Positions 1 to 5,809 of a stretch of 41,844 bases of DNA are shown here, one piece after another (positions within the stretch are counted from its first letter, which is position 1; every line of letters starts with the position of its first letter). The notes beneath the pieces were generated by a model. That model did not search any database and was not told where the DNA came from. It saw only the letters and a list, made by a program, of their open reading frames with translations. The DNA lies in IMG/VR virus record IMGVR_UViG_3300010938_000074, positions 1 through 41,844 of that record. The stretch is one strand, 5' to 3'. A program made the translations under genes and the position numbers. Source of the DNA: a virus.

Positions 1-228
1 CGGCCCGCGGTCCCACCGCGCGCGCGTCTCACAGAGCGTGACCGACCCGTCGGGAGCCGACCACACGATCCGCGTGATCGACGCCTCCCAGCTCTTCCCC
101 GCGCGCGTCACGACGCGTACGGTCTGTCCGACTTCCGCGGGTCCCGCGACCCGCACGCCCCAGCTCCCGTTTCGGAGCTTGGCGGGGGTTCCACTGATCG
201 TCATCATCGTCGTCTTACGCATGGCCAT
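1..228 (-). CDS. Partial small protein running off the left edge
   Basis: The minus-strand reading frame is open from position 228 to base 1 (76 codons) with no stop, so the 3' end lies outside the window. The protein begins MAMRKTTMMTISGTP and has beta-strand-like segments (GQTVRVVTRAGKSWEASITRI). I do not recognise its function. A second in-frame ATG lies at 222. No Shine-Dalgarno sequence precedes either ATG. A TAATAT hexamer sits at 229-234, so a leaderless start at 222 is possible. The start region resembles that of the tiny gene at 41433-41540 (MVMRKMMKN), and both lie downstream of the same promoter-like module. Confidence 0.6.
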   Translation of the reverse strand, partial: MAMRKTTMMTISGTPAKLRNGSWGVRVAGPAEVGQTVRVVTRAGKSWEASITRIVWSAPDGSVTLCETRARWDRGP

Positions 229-449
229 ATATTAGCGCGATATCGCGACAGAAAAAGAAAAATCCGTCTTACCCAGCGAATATATTTCTGTGCCAAACAC
301 GCGCGCCGGCGCGCGAATTCCCGAATCTAATGGCGTGCCAAACGAGCCCCCGAAGGTTCGGCCGGTAACTTTATTTCCGGCCGGCGCGGCGAGATCGCCC
401 GGGCCCGTAGGGCGCGCCCTGGTAGCCCAGGTGGCCCTGGTGGCGCCGT
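219..449 (-). promoter_or_regulatory. Left copy of AT-rich promoter/palindrome module
   Basis: This stretch lies directly upstream of the minus-strand gene ending at base 1 and recurs at 41531-41760. It holds an AT-rich segment (about 229-300) in otherwise GC-rich DNA. A TAATAT hexamer (minus strand, 229-234) is followed upstream by the perfect palindrome CGCGATATCGCG, which looks like an operator inside a promoter spacer. A second palindrome, GCGCGCCGGCGCGC, lies near 302-315. A 7-bp stem (359-365 with 377-383, 11-nt loop) lies next to the minisatellite. No convincing -35 box pairs with TAATAT; TTGGCA further upstream on the minus strand is an alternative. The promoter role is inferred from position, composition and duplication. 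Confidence 0.5.
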
Positions 450-690
450 AGGGGCGCCCAGGTGGCCCCGGGGGCGCCGTAGGGGCGCCCAGGAGGCCCC
501 GGTAGCCCCGGGGGCGCCGTAGGGGCGCCCAGGAGGCCCCGGTAGCCCCGGGGGCGCCGTAGGGGCGCCCAGGAGGCCCCGGTAGCCCCGGGGGCGCCGT
601 AGGGGCGCCCAGGAGGCCCCGGTAGCCCCGGGGGCGCCGTAGGGGCGCCCAGGAGGCCCCGGTAGCCCCGGGGGCGCCGTAGGGGCGCCC
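450..690. repeat. GC-rich 40-bp minisatellite
   Basis: Five perfect 40-bp units start at 481, 521, 561, 601 and 641. A 10-base partial unit follows at 681, and a shorter 31-bp variant lies at 450-480. Degenerate related sequence continues down to about 409. The unit reads AGGGGCGCCCAGGAGGCCCC and then GGTAGCCCCGGGGGCGCCGT. On the minus strand, patches translate as collagen-like Gly-X-Y (for example GAPGATGAS, GLPGPPG). The 40-bp period breaks the reading frame at every unit, so a true collagen domain is unlikely. The array lies between the stop of the gene at 705 and the promoter-like module, and a truncated copy ends the window on the right. Confidence 0.9.
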
Positions 691-704
691 AGGCCGGCCA
701 TGGG

Positions 705-977
705 TTACGCCACGCGCCAGTGGGCGCGTGGCGGCGTCTCCGCCCAATCCTGCGCGCAGGTCGGGCAGTAGACTTCGGCGCCGCCGGCGGCGAGAACCCA
801 GCGGCGGGCTCGCGCCTCGTACACGGCCTCTTCCGCCGACGCGAATTCCTCGGGCGGCTGAAGTCTGCCCACTATTCCGCCGAGCCATGCCTCCGACCCT
901 GGCGGCCCCATGTGCGAGTCGCAGCAATCGCACAACACGATCCAGCGCGGCGGCCCGGGGCGCCGCTCAATCCCCAT
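705..977 (-). CDS. Small zinc-ribbon-like protein, paralogue A
   Basis: This 90-residue protein starts MGIERRPGPP. It contains CDCCDSH near residue 16 and CPTC near residue 75, a likely split pair of metal-binding cysteine knuckles. It is a clear paralogue of the product of 967-1209: both start MGIE, both have a central glutamate-rich helix, and both carry RRWVL followed by GGAE(A/V)YCPTCAQ. The start codon lies inside the end of the upstream gene (11-bp overlap), which suggests translational coupling. Function is unknown; the fold could bind zinc and act in protein or nucleic-acid contacts. The minisatellite begins 14 bases beyond its stop. Confidence 0.65.
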   Translation of the reverse strand: MGIERRPGPPRWIVLCDCCDSHMGPPGSEAWLGGIVGRLQPPEEFASAEEAVYEARARRWVLAAGGAEVYCPTCAQDWAETPPRAHWRVA

Positions 978-1209
978 CGTTTTCCTCCGCCGCCGTTCTC
1001 TGTGCGCAGGTCGGGCAGTAGGCTTCGGCGCCGCCATCATCGAGAACCCAGCGGCGATTGCTCGCCGAGCGTTCCGCCTCTTCCTTCGACAAAAAAATCT
1101 CGCTGGGTCCGCCCTCGTATCCCGGCGGCTTGAGATTCACGCCGCACCTATCACACGACACGACATAGAGGAATTCGTCCGCATAGACACGCCTAGCTTC
1201 AATCCCCAT
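967..1209 (-). CDS. Small zinc-ribbon-like protein, paralogue B
   Basis: This 80-residue protein begins MGIEARRVYADEFLY. It carries two CxxC knuckles (CDRC near residue 19, CPTC near residue 65) separated by an acidic helix, consistent with a small zinc ribbon. The ATG at 1207-1209 overlaps the 3' end of the upstream gene by 11 bp. The same 11-bp overlap (ATGGGGATTGA) recurs at its own 3' junction with paralogue A. The tandem pair therefore arose by duplication that kept the junction sequence. No specific function can be assigned. Confidence 0.65.
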   Translation of the reverse strand: MGIEARRVYADEFLYVVSCDRCGVNLKPPGYEGGPSEIFLSKEEAERSASNRRWVLDDGGAEAYCPTCAQRTAAEENDGD

Positions 1210-1603
1210 CGGTTTTCTCCGCTCGCACAACGTTCGCGAGATCGACGCGCCCCAAATAGTAGATCGCCAGCTCGCGCATCGCCCAATCCAGGACGCTGCC
1301 CGCGAGCTTGATGTACTCGCTCCCACGTACGGTCCCGGAATGCCCGAATCGGAAACCCATGAACAGCCGGACGAACCGCTCCAGCGGAACACCCGCCTGA
1401 AGGCCGACACTCACTGCGATCGCAAAAGCGTTGAGCAGCGCGCGCAGCGTCTCGTCGGAGTTCAGGTCGACGTTGATGAAGATTTCACCCAAGCGCCCGT
1501 CCGGGTACTCCCCTGCGGTCAGGTAGACCGTGAGTCCTCCGATCGTGGCCTTCTGCGTCCACGAGTTGCGACAGGTGGGAAGGGGATCGCGCGTGTAGGT
1601 CAT
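1199..1603 (-). CDS. Stand-alone NrdJ C-terminal-like (TSCPD-type) protein
   Basis: This 134-residue protein contains KATIGGLTVYLTAGEY, then GRLGEIFI, then LLNAFAIAVSVGLQAGVPLE, then a helix ending in RELAIYYLGR. The pattern matches the C-terminal domain of adenosylcobalamin-dependent ribonucleotide reductases and the related stand-alone TSCPD proteins. The catalytic ten-stranded barrel with its active-site cysteines is absent, and no full reductase gene is visible in the window. It may modulate a host reductase or may have been recruited for another role. Its ATG overlaps the upstream stop (ATGA) and its 3' end overlaps the zinc-ribbon gene by 11 bp. Confidence 0.7.
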   Translation of the reverse strand: MTYTRDPLPTCRNSWTQKATIGGLTVYLTAGEYPDGRLGEIFINVDLNSDETLRALLNAFAIAVSVGLQAGVPLERFVRLFMGFRFGHSGTVRGSEYIKLAGSVLDWAMRELAIYYLGRVDLANVVRAEKTDGD

Positions 1604-1842
1604 GTTATTCCTGGGGACATCACCGGCCGATCTTCCCCGAGGGAGACGAGAAAACTCAAGATGGCGGCCAGATAGTCGCTCGAGAACTCGGTCATCTCCT
1701 CCGGGCGGAACACGTATCGTTGCCATCGATCGCACCACGCTACGCTTCCGAGAATCGATCCACCGCGCTTCAGGTGGATGTACCAGCAACCGTCCGACTC
1801 CTTGTACGCCTCCAGGTACTGGCCTAGCACACGCTTCTTCAT
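1600..1842 (-). CDS. Small hypothetical protein
   Basis: This 80-residue protein starts MKKRVLGQYLEAYKESDG and has an aromatic-rich middle (SVAWCDRWQRYVF) and a hydrophobic C-terminal helix (DYLAAILSFLVSLG). I do not recognise the family. Both ends are joined to their neighbours by 4-bp ATGA overlaps, which strongly supports the frame and the start. It sits in the leftward operon of small accessory genes, immediately upstream of the TSCPD-type gene. Confidence 0.6.
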   Translation of the reverse strand: MKKRVLGQYLEAYKESDGCWYIHLKRGGSILGSVAWCDRWQRYVFRPEEMTEFSSDYLAAILSFLVSLGEDRPVMSPGIT

Positions 1843-2051
1843 TGAGCCTCCTCACGCGACTTGTTTGCCGCCTTGCGTGCATACTCCACGGCCCAGAACA
1901 CATCGCCGGACAGCAGATCAACGATGCGCCCACACGGGAGGATCATGTCTGCGTCGTATTGGCCATTACCGTAGAGCGAAACGCGCACCTCTGCGTGGAA
2001 GATCACCGTGCAGTCCTCGCCGCGGCGCTCTACACGCAGCTCAGTGAGCAT
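1839..2051 (-). CDS. Small hypothetical protein
   Basis: This 70-residue protein begins MLTELRVERRGEDCTV. A short beta-rich half (VIFHAEVRVSLYG) is followed by an alpha-helical tail (VFWAVEYARKAANKSREEAQ). No family is recognised. The start at 2051 overlaps the end of the upstream gene (stop at 2041) and its stop forms ATGA with the next gene, so translation is probably coupled along the whole cluster. Confidence 0.55.
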   Translation of the reverse strand: MLTELRVERRGEDCTVIFHAEVRVSLYGNGQYDADMILPCGRIVDLLSGDVFWAVEYARKAANKSREEAQ

Positions 2052-2355
2052 ACGGCAGCTCCGCCCACTGGGGGAAGATGACCCTCGCCAGCTCTTCCGG
2101 GAGCTTCGTGCCGTACCGCAGCACGTGCTCCGCCTCCTGCGCGTGGTCGTGCCCGGGCACCGCATCGATGTAGGCACACCACGCGCACTCGATGCGCGTC
2201 GTGGCCACTGCCAGCACGCGCGTCGCCAGCGCCGTGATGGCCGTGTACCGCTGCCACACAGCCGCCTCCGCCGCGCACGTGGCGAATCTGTGCCTCCACC
2301 GCGACGACAGACCGCGGGCCCGCTCGAATGCGGGATGATCGTCTGCGGTGATCAT
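2041..2355 (-). CDS. Hypothetical helical protein
   Basis: This 104-residue protein begins MITADDHPAFERARGLSS. The start at 2355 is chosen because GGGGAGG precedes it at good spacing; longer in-frame starts lack this site. The protein is mostly alpha-helical (AEAAVWQRYTAITALATRVL), with CAWC near the middle and several histidines. I cannot assign a function. The 3' end overlaps the next gene by 11 bp. Confidence 0.55.
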   Translation of the reverse strand: MITADDHPAFERARGLSSRWRHRFATCAAEAAVWQRYTAITALATRVLAVATTRIECAWCAYIDAVPGHDHAQEAEHVLRYGTKLPEELARVIFPQWAELPYAH

Positions 2356-2498
2356 GCGCACCTCCCCAGAAGAGACCAGCAGAGGGCGATCGCGAGCGCG
2401 ATCGCCGCCAGTACGAGACACGCCACGGCGATCATCGCGGAGCGCATAACCTCGCGCGCCGCGCGCCCTTGGCCGCCCCTCATGAGCGGATTCCTCAT
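2352..2498 (-). CDS. Small single-pass membrane protein, first gene of leftward operon
   Basis: This 48-residue protein has a basic N-terminus (MRNPLMRGGQGRAAREVMRS) and one long hydrophobic segment (MIAVACLVLAAIALAIAL). It is therefore a likely single-pass inner-membrane peptide. A good Shine-Dalgarno (AAAGGAG) lies about 10 bases before the ATG at 2498. It is the promoter-proximal gene of the leftward cluster and overlaps the next gene by 4 bp (ATGA). The role is unknown; small membrane proteins near a phage control region could act in lysis inhibition, superinfection exclusion or host takeover. Confidence 0.6.
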   Translation of the reverse strand: MRNPLMRGGQGRAAREVMRSAMIAVACLVLAAIALAIALCWSLLGRCA

Positions 2499-2595
2499 GT
2501 TCGTGCTACTCCTTTCGTCGAGCCGAGACGTAACACGCCGAAAAAAAATTCTCAAGAAAAATTCTGCGGCGCGCGATATTCTCCTGTACATCAAA

Positions 2596-2662
2596 TTCCG
2601 TGCCGTGATTCCTACGCAGCAACTTCCGTGCCGCGATCTACCTGCCGTCGTGCCGCGAGAAG
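2596..2662. promoter_or_regulatory. Three direct copies of a CGTGCCG motif in the divergent control region
   Basis: TTCCGTGCCGTGATTCCTAC (2596), TTCCGTGCCGCGATCTACCT (2624) and GTCGTGCCGCGAGAAG (2647) repeat the core CGTGCCGYGA. The cores start near 2599, 2627 and 2649. They lie between the leftward operon (start 2498) and the rightward promoter (2697-2725), where operators for the adjacent HTH protein would be expected. Binding is inferred only. Confidence 0.45.
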
Positions 2663-2696
2663 CTGATGCGCGCGCATAATTTTTTCGGAATTTTTC

Positions 2697-2725
2697 TTGC
2701 ATCCGGCGCTCTCTTCCGCTATACC
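2697..2725 (+). promoter_or_regulatory. Sigma70-like promoter for the rightward arm
   Basis: TTGCAT (2697-2702), a 17-bp spacer and TATACC (2720-2725) form a good match to a housekeeping promoter inside AT-rich DNA. The ATG of the HTH gene begins at 2734, only 8 bases beyond the -10 box. The transcript should therefore start at or next to the start codon, and the first gene would be leaderless. Confidence 0.6.
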
Positions 2726-2733
2726 GCCACGCC

Positions 2734-2949
2734 ATGGTGAACCTCACGCTCCGCGAAATCCGGGGGCGACTCCCAGGCGCCCCGACGCAGAAGACGATCG
2801 CCCGGCGCGCGCGCTGCTCGCCATCGATCGTCTCCCGCGCCGAGGCCGGGGCGCCTCTAGGGCCCGAAACGGAAGCGAAGCTCGCGCGCGCCTACGGCAT
2901 CAGTCTGCGACGTCTGCGCCGCGCGCGCCGCCCTCGGAAGATCGCATGA
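2734..2949 (+). CDS. Small HTH (XRE-like) transcriptional regulator
   Basis: This 71-residue protein contains a helix-turn-helix pattern: LREIRGRLPG, then TQKTIARRARCSPSIVSRAE, then PETEAKLARAYGISLRRL. It resembles small Cro/CI-type DNA-binding proteins. The very basic tail (RRARRPRKIA) would favour DNA contact. It is the first rightward gene, sits beside three repeated motifs at 2596-2662, and is probably leaderless. This arrangement suggests an autoregulator of the divergent switch. Its stop overlaps the helicase start (ATGA). Confidence 0.7.
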   Translation: MVNLTLREIRGRLPGAPTQKTIARRARCSPSIVSRAEAGAPLGPETEAKLARAYGISLRRLRRARRPRKIA

Positions 2950-4355
2950 ATCCGCTCCGCGATCTGCAACGGCGCGGCCTCGAGCGCATCGAGCGCCAAA
3001 CAGCGACGATGCTTCCGTTTCCCATGGGGAGCGGGAAGACGCGGGTCATCGTCGAATTCATGCGCAAGCACGACCTACGACGGACGCTCATCGTCTGCCC
3101 GCTCTCGGTCATCCCGGTATGGCCCGCCGAAATCGCGAAGTACGCTCCCGACATGTCTCGTCATGTCTGGACGAGCCACGGCCGCGGATCCGTGGCGCGC
3201 AAGAAAGAACAACTCGAGAAAGTTGCATGCGCATGGAAGCGATTCGTCGCCGTCCTCCATTACGATATCTGCTGGCGTGAACCGCTCGCGTCCTGGATTC
3301 TCGCGCAGTCGTGGGATCTCGTGGTCGCCGATGAGTCGCACCGCCTCAAGGCGCCCGGCGGCAAGGCCTCGAGGTTCTTCGCGCGGCTCCGCGAGCGCGC
3401 TCAGAAGCGGGTGTGCCTCACGGGCACACCCATGCCCCATGACCCGCTCGACGCCTACGGCCAATACCGGTTTCTCGACCCGACGATCTACGGCTCCTCT
3501 TTCGCCGCGATGCGCGCGAAGTACTGCATCCTCGGCGGCCATCATGTCAACGGCCGTCCCGTGCAGATCGTCGGCTGGCGCGCCCTCGACGAACACGGCG
3601 AGCGGTTCTACCGATTGGCCGAACGCGTTCTCGAGTCCGACATCATTCAGCTTCCGGAGAGTCAGCACATCGAGCTGCCCGTCTGGCTGTCGCCCGAGGC
3701 GCAACGCATCTACACCGCGCTCGAGGAAGAGCTGATCGCAGATGTCGGGCGCGGCGTCGTCACCGCCGCGAACGCGCTCGTTCGCGTTCTGCGTCTCCAG
3801 CAACTGACGTCCGGGCACATCGCCCTGACGACCGAAGAAGAGGAGACCGAGCGGACGACCATCGAGCGCGTCGACGAAACGAAAGCTCGCGCGCTCGCGG
3901 ACTTTCTCGATGGGATCGACCCGAGTGAGCCGTGCGTCGTCTTCTGCCGATTCCGCTTTTCCCTCGACGACGCGCGGCGCGTCGCGGAAGCCGCAGGGCG
4001 GCGCGTGTATGAAATCTCCGGCGACCGCAAAGACATCGACGCGCGGTGGGCGCCCGAACCCGGAGGGGTCTGCGTTGCGCAGTACCAGAGTGGCAGTCTG
4101 GGGATCGACCTCACCGCGGCGCGGTATTGCGTCCTCTACGATCAAACGCATGCGATGGGCGATTACGACCAGGCCGTCGCCCGTGTCCATCGCCCGGGAC
4201 AACATCGGCATGTCCTCTACTACCATCTACTGGCGAAGGGCACGATCGACTACGCCATCCGCCGCGCGCTCGAAAAGAAGCGCGATGTCATCACCGAAAT
4301 TCTCGATCACCTGAAAGGAAGTCAGCATGACCGACGACACGCGGAAACTGCCTGA
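2946..4355 (+). CDS. SNF2-family DNA helicase/translocase
   Basis: This 469-residue superfamily 2 ATPase has Walker A MGSGKT (Lys31), a DESH motif II (Asp129-His132) and motif III LTGTPM. In the C-terminal half it has QSGSLGIDLTAA and the motif VI-like QAVARVHRPGQ, as in SNF2-type proteins. Many phages carry such a helicase in the replication/recombination module. The start at 2946 is chosen because of the ATGA overlap with the HTH gene and because Walker A then lies about 30 residues in, as usual for this family. The 3' end overlaps the next gene by 29 bp. Confidence 0.92.
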   Translation: MNPLRDLQRRGLERIERQTATMLPFPMGSGKTRVIVEFMRKHDLRRTLIVCPLSVIPVWPAEIAKYAPDMSRHVWTSHGRGSVARKKEQLEKVACAWKRFVAVLHYDICWREPLASWILAQSWDLVVADESHRLKAPGGKASRFFARLRERAQKRVCLTGTPMPHDPLDAYGQYRFLDPTIYGSSFAAMRAKYCILGGHHVNGRPVQIVGWRALDEHGERFYRLAERVLESDIIQLPESQHIELPVWLSPEAQRIYTALEEELIADVGRGVVTAANALVRVLRLQQLTSGHIALTTEEEETERTTIERVDETKARALADFLDGIDPSEPCVVFCRFRFSLDDARRVAEAAGRRVYEISGDRKDIDARWAPEPGGVCVAQYQSGSLGIDLTAARYCVLYDQTHAMGDYDQAVARVHRPGQHRHVLYYHLLAKGTIDYAIRRALEKKRDVITEILDHLKGSQHDRRHAETA

Positions 4356-4761
4356 CGCCGATCTCGATCGCTTCATCGCGCTCACGGAGCGCAAGCGCGC
4401 TCTCCAGCGCCAGCTCGAGGAGACGAGCGAGGAGCTGGAAGCGATAGGAACCGCGATCCGAGACGACTGGATCGCGCGCGGCACGAGCAAAGAGACGCGC
4501 CACGGATGGACTGTCTACCTGGCGCGCGATTTGACCTGCAAAGTGATCGATCGCGCGGCGCTCGTTGCCGCGGCGCCCGCGCTCGGGATGCAGGACTTCC
4601 TCAGCATCAACGTCGTACAGCTCAAGTCCCGCCTGCGCGAACTTCTCTACCGCGAGGATCTAGGCGATTGGGAACTCGACGCCTCGAGACTTCCTCCCGA
4701 ACTCGCCACGTGCGTGATGCTCGAGCAGTTCCACCGCATCGCCGCGAGAAAAACTTCATGA
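4327..4761 (+). CDS. Coiled-coil hypothetical protein
   Basis: This 144-residue protein has an N-terminal heptad-like helix (LDRFIALTERKRALQRQLEE), a central beta-like segment (HGWTVYLARDLTCKVIDR) and a helical C-terminus. A Shine-Dalgarno (AAGGAAG) inside the helicase gene precedes the ATG. The position between helicase and the next replication-type gene resembles that of small phage recombination accessory proteins such as Gp157-like proteins. I do not see sequence motifs that prove this. Confidence 0.6.
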   Translation: MTDDTRKLPDADLDRFIALTERKRALQRQLEETSEELEAIGTAIRDDWIARGTSKETRHGWTVYLARDLTCKVIDRAALVAAAPALGMQDFLSINVVQLKSRLRELLYREDLGDWELDASRLPPELATCVMLEQFHRIAARKTS

Positions 4762-4798
4762 AACCCACGTGGGCAAGAGCCCGCAGAAAGGAATCGAT

Positions 4799-5581
4799 AT
4801 GAAGCCGACGAACGCGCCCTCTGTGGCGCATCCCTTGCCGTCGTATCTCTCGACGGCGCCGAAGCCGGACCTCAGGACTGTTCAGCAGTACCAGCTCGTG
4901 CCCCGCTTGAAGATCGTGCAGGGCATGAGCGACGCGGACCTGCGCAAGGCGTTCCCGCCCGGGAGCGCGATCATCCGGCCCGATGACATCCTGGTCGCCG
5001 GGTTCGGCCAGGAGTTCCGCGCGGTCCTGCTCTTCTTCTGGCCCTCCTGGGAGAAGTGGCGGGATATCAACGATCGGGAAGGGCCCCCGCTGGTCGCCTC
5101 CACGCTCGATCTGATCGACTCGAGCGGTATCCCGGCGCGCGCGCGGAGCCAGGAGGCGCGTCTCGAGGAGTACCCTGGCGACGCGGAAATGGTCGCCGAG
5201 AAGAAGCTCAAGCAGGTGCGCTACTACCGGTACACCGAGAGCTTGAACTTCGCGCTCTGGATCGAGGAGGGCCCCGCCGTCGGAAGCATGTGCGTCACGA
5301 GCTTCGCGCGCGGCGGCCACAACATCGGCGCCAAGCTCTGCACCTACATCATGCGCCGCGAGGTTCCGTGGGGCGCCGCCCGCGCCGTGTTCTCGGTCGG
5401 CGAACGGACCAACGCCAAGCGGCAGACCTGGTACCAGCTCTTCTTCCGCCCGCCGGAGGAGCCCTTCGCCTCGGCCGACCTGTTCGCCAAGCTCCGGCCC
5501 ATCGCCGAAGGCCTCGAGCGCGCGCACGCGCAGAAGATCATCGGCGTCGCGCCCGACGTCGGAATCGAGACGGATTCCTAG
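4799..5581 (+). CDS. Putative ssDNA-binding-type replication/recombination protein
   Basis: This is a 260-residue protein. It contains YQLVPRLKIVQGMSDADL, an FRAVLLFFWPSWEKW segment, and a late SFARGGHNIGAKL segment. The order of features recalls uncharacterised phage proteins next to helicases that are often suspected to bind single-stranded DNA, but the match is from memory and weak. The start at 4799 is preferred over the ATG at 4769 because AAAGGA precedes it. A strong rho-independent terminator follows 9 bases after the stop, so the gene closes the first rightward operon. Confidence 0.5.
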   Translation: MKPTNAPSVAHPLPSYLSTAPKPDLRTVQQYQLVPRLKIVQGMSDADLRKAFPPGSAIIRPDDILVAGFGQEFRAVLLFFWPSWEKWRDINDREGPPLVASTLDLIDSSGIPARARSQEARLEEYPGDAEMVAEKKLKQVRYYRYTESLNFALWIEEGPAVGSMCVTSFARGGHNIGAKLCTYIMRREVPWGAARAVFSVGERTNAKRQTWYQLFFRPPEEPFASADLFAKLRPIAEGLERAHAQKIIGVAPDVGIETDS

Positions 5582-5589
5582 AGACCCAT

Positions 5590-5628
5590 GGGCCGCCGCG
5601 GCGGACATGCTTGCGGCGGCCCCTTTCT
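5590..5628 (+). terminator. Rho-independent terminator
   Basis: A perfect 10-bp stem (GGGCCGCCGC with GCGGCGGCCC, 5590-5599 and 5613-5622) with a 13-nt loop is followed by CTTTCTTC. It lies 9 bases after the stop of the upstream gene and would end the first rightward transcript. The ATG at 5588 falls at the foot of the stem, which argues against using it as a start. Confidence 0.75.
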
Positions 5629-5641
5629 TCCGCACAAGCGA

Positions 5642-5809
5642 ATGGGTAAGGTGATCCGGATGCCGTTCCTCATCGACTCCATCGCCTACCTGGCCGCGTT
5701 ATCGCGGCAGGCAGGCTCGACCCCGCGCCGGAGGTGCGCCGCCTACGAGGACGGCATACCTACGGGTGCGCATCATCCCGGCGCGGATTCGAGCCTGGGT
5801 GTCTCGTGA
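5642..5809 (+). CDS. Short hypothetical protein coupled to primase
   Basis: This 55-residue frame starts MGKVIRMPFLIDSIAYLAAL. Its stop overlaps the GTG start of the primase gene (GTGA), the junction used repeatedly in this genome; that is the main support. The N-terminal half is hydrophobic and could be a helix or a weak membrane segment. The second half is low in recognisable structure. It may simply be a leader for translational coupling. No family is recognised. Confidence 0.35.
   Translation: MGKVIRMPFLIDSIAYLAALSRQAGSTPRRRCAAYEDGIPTGAHHPGADSSLGVS

Noticed and set aside
327-701. Collagen-like frame starting three bases after the stop of the gene at 705
   Set aside because: Gly-X-Y triplets occur only in patches because the 40-bp period shifts frame each unit. 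A similar array upstream of another gene suggests a non-coding role. Kept as an observation, not a gene.
232-933. Long minus-strand frame (233 codons) through the minisatellite
   Set aside because: It exists only because the 40-bp repeat lacks stops. It overlaps the zinc-ribbon gene in another frame and has no family likeness outside the repeat.
3075-4226. 383-codon minus-strand frame opposite the SNF2 helicase
   Set aside because: It is a shadow of a GC-rich coding gene; no motifs, and the + strand frame has all helicase motifs.
4622-5635. 337-codon minus-strand frame
   Set aside because: It lies opposite two genes with good ribosome sites and their terminator, and shows only low-complexity Arg/Ala/Gly sequence.
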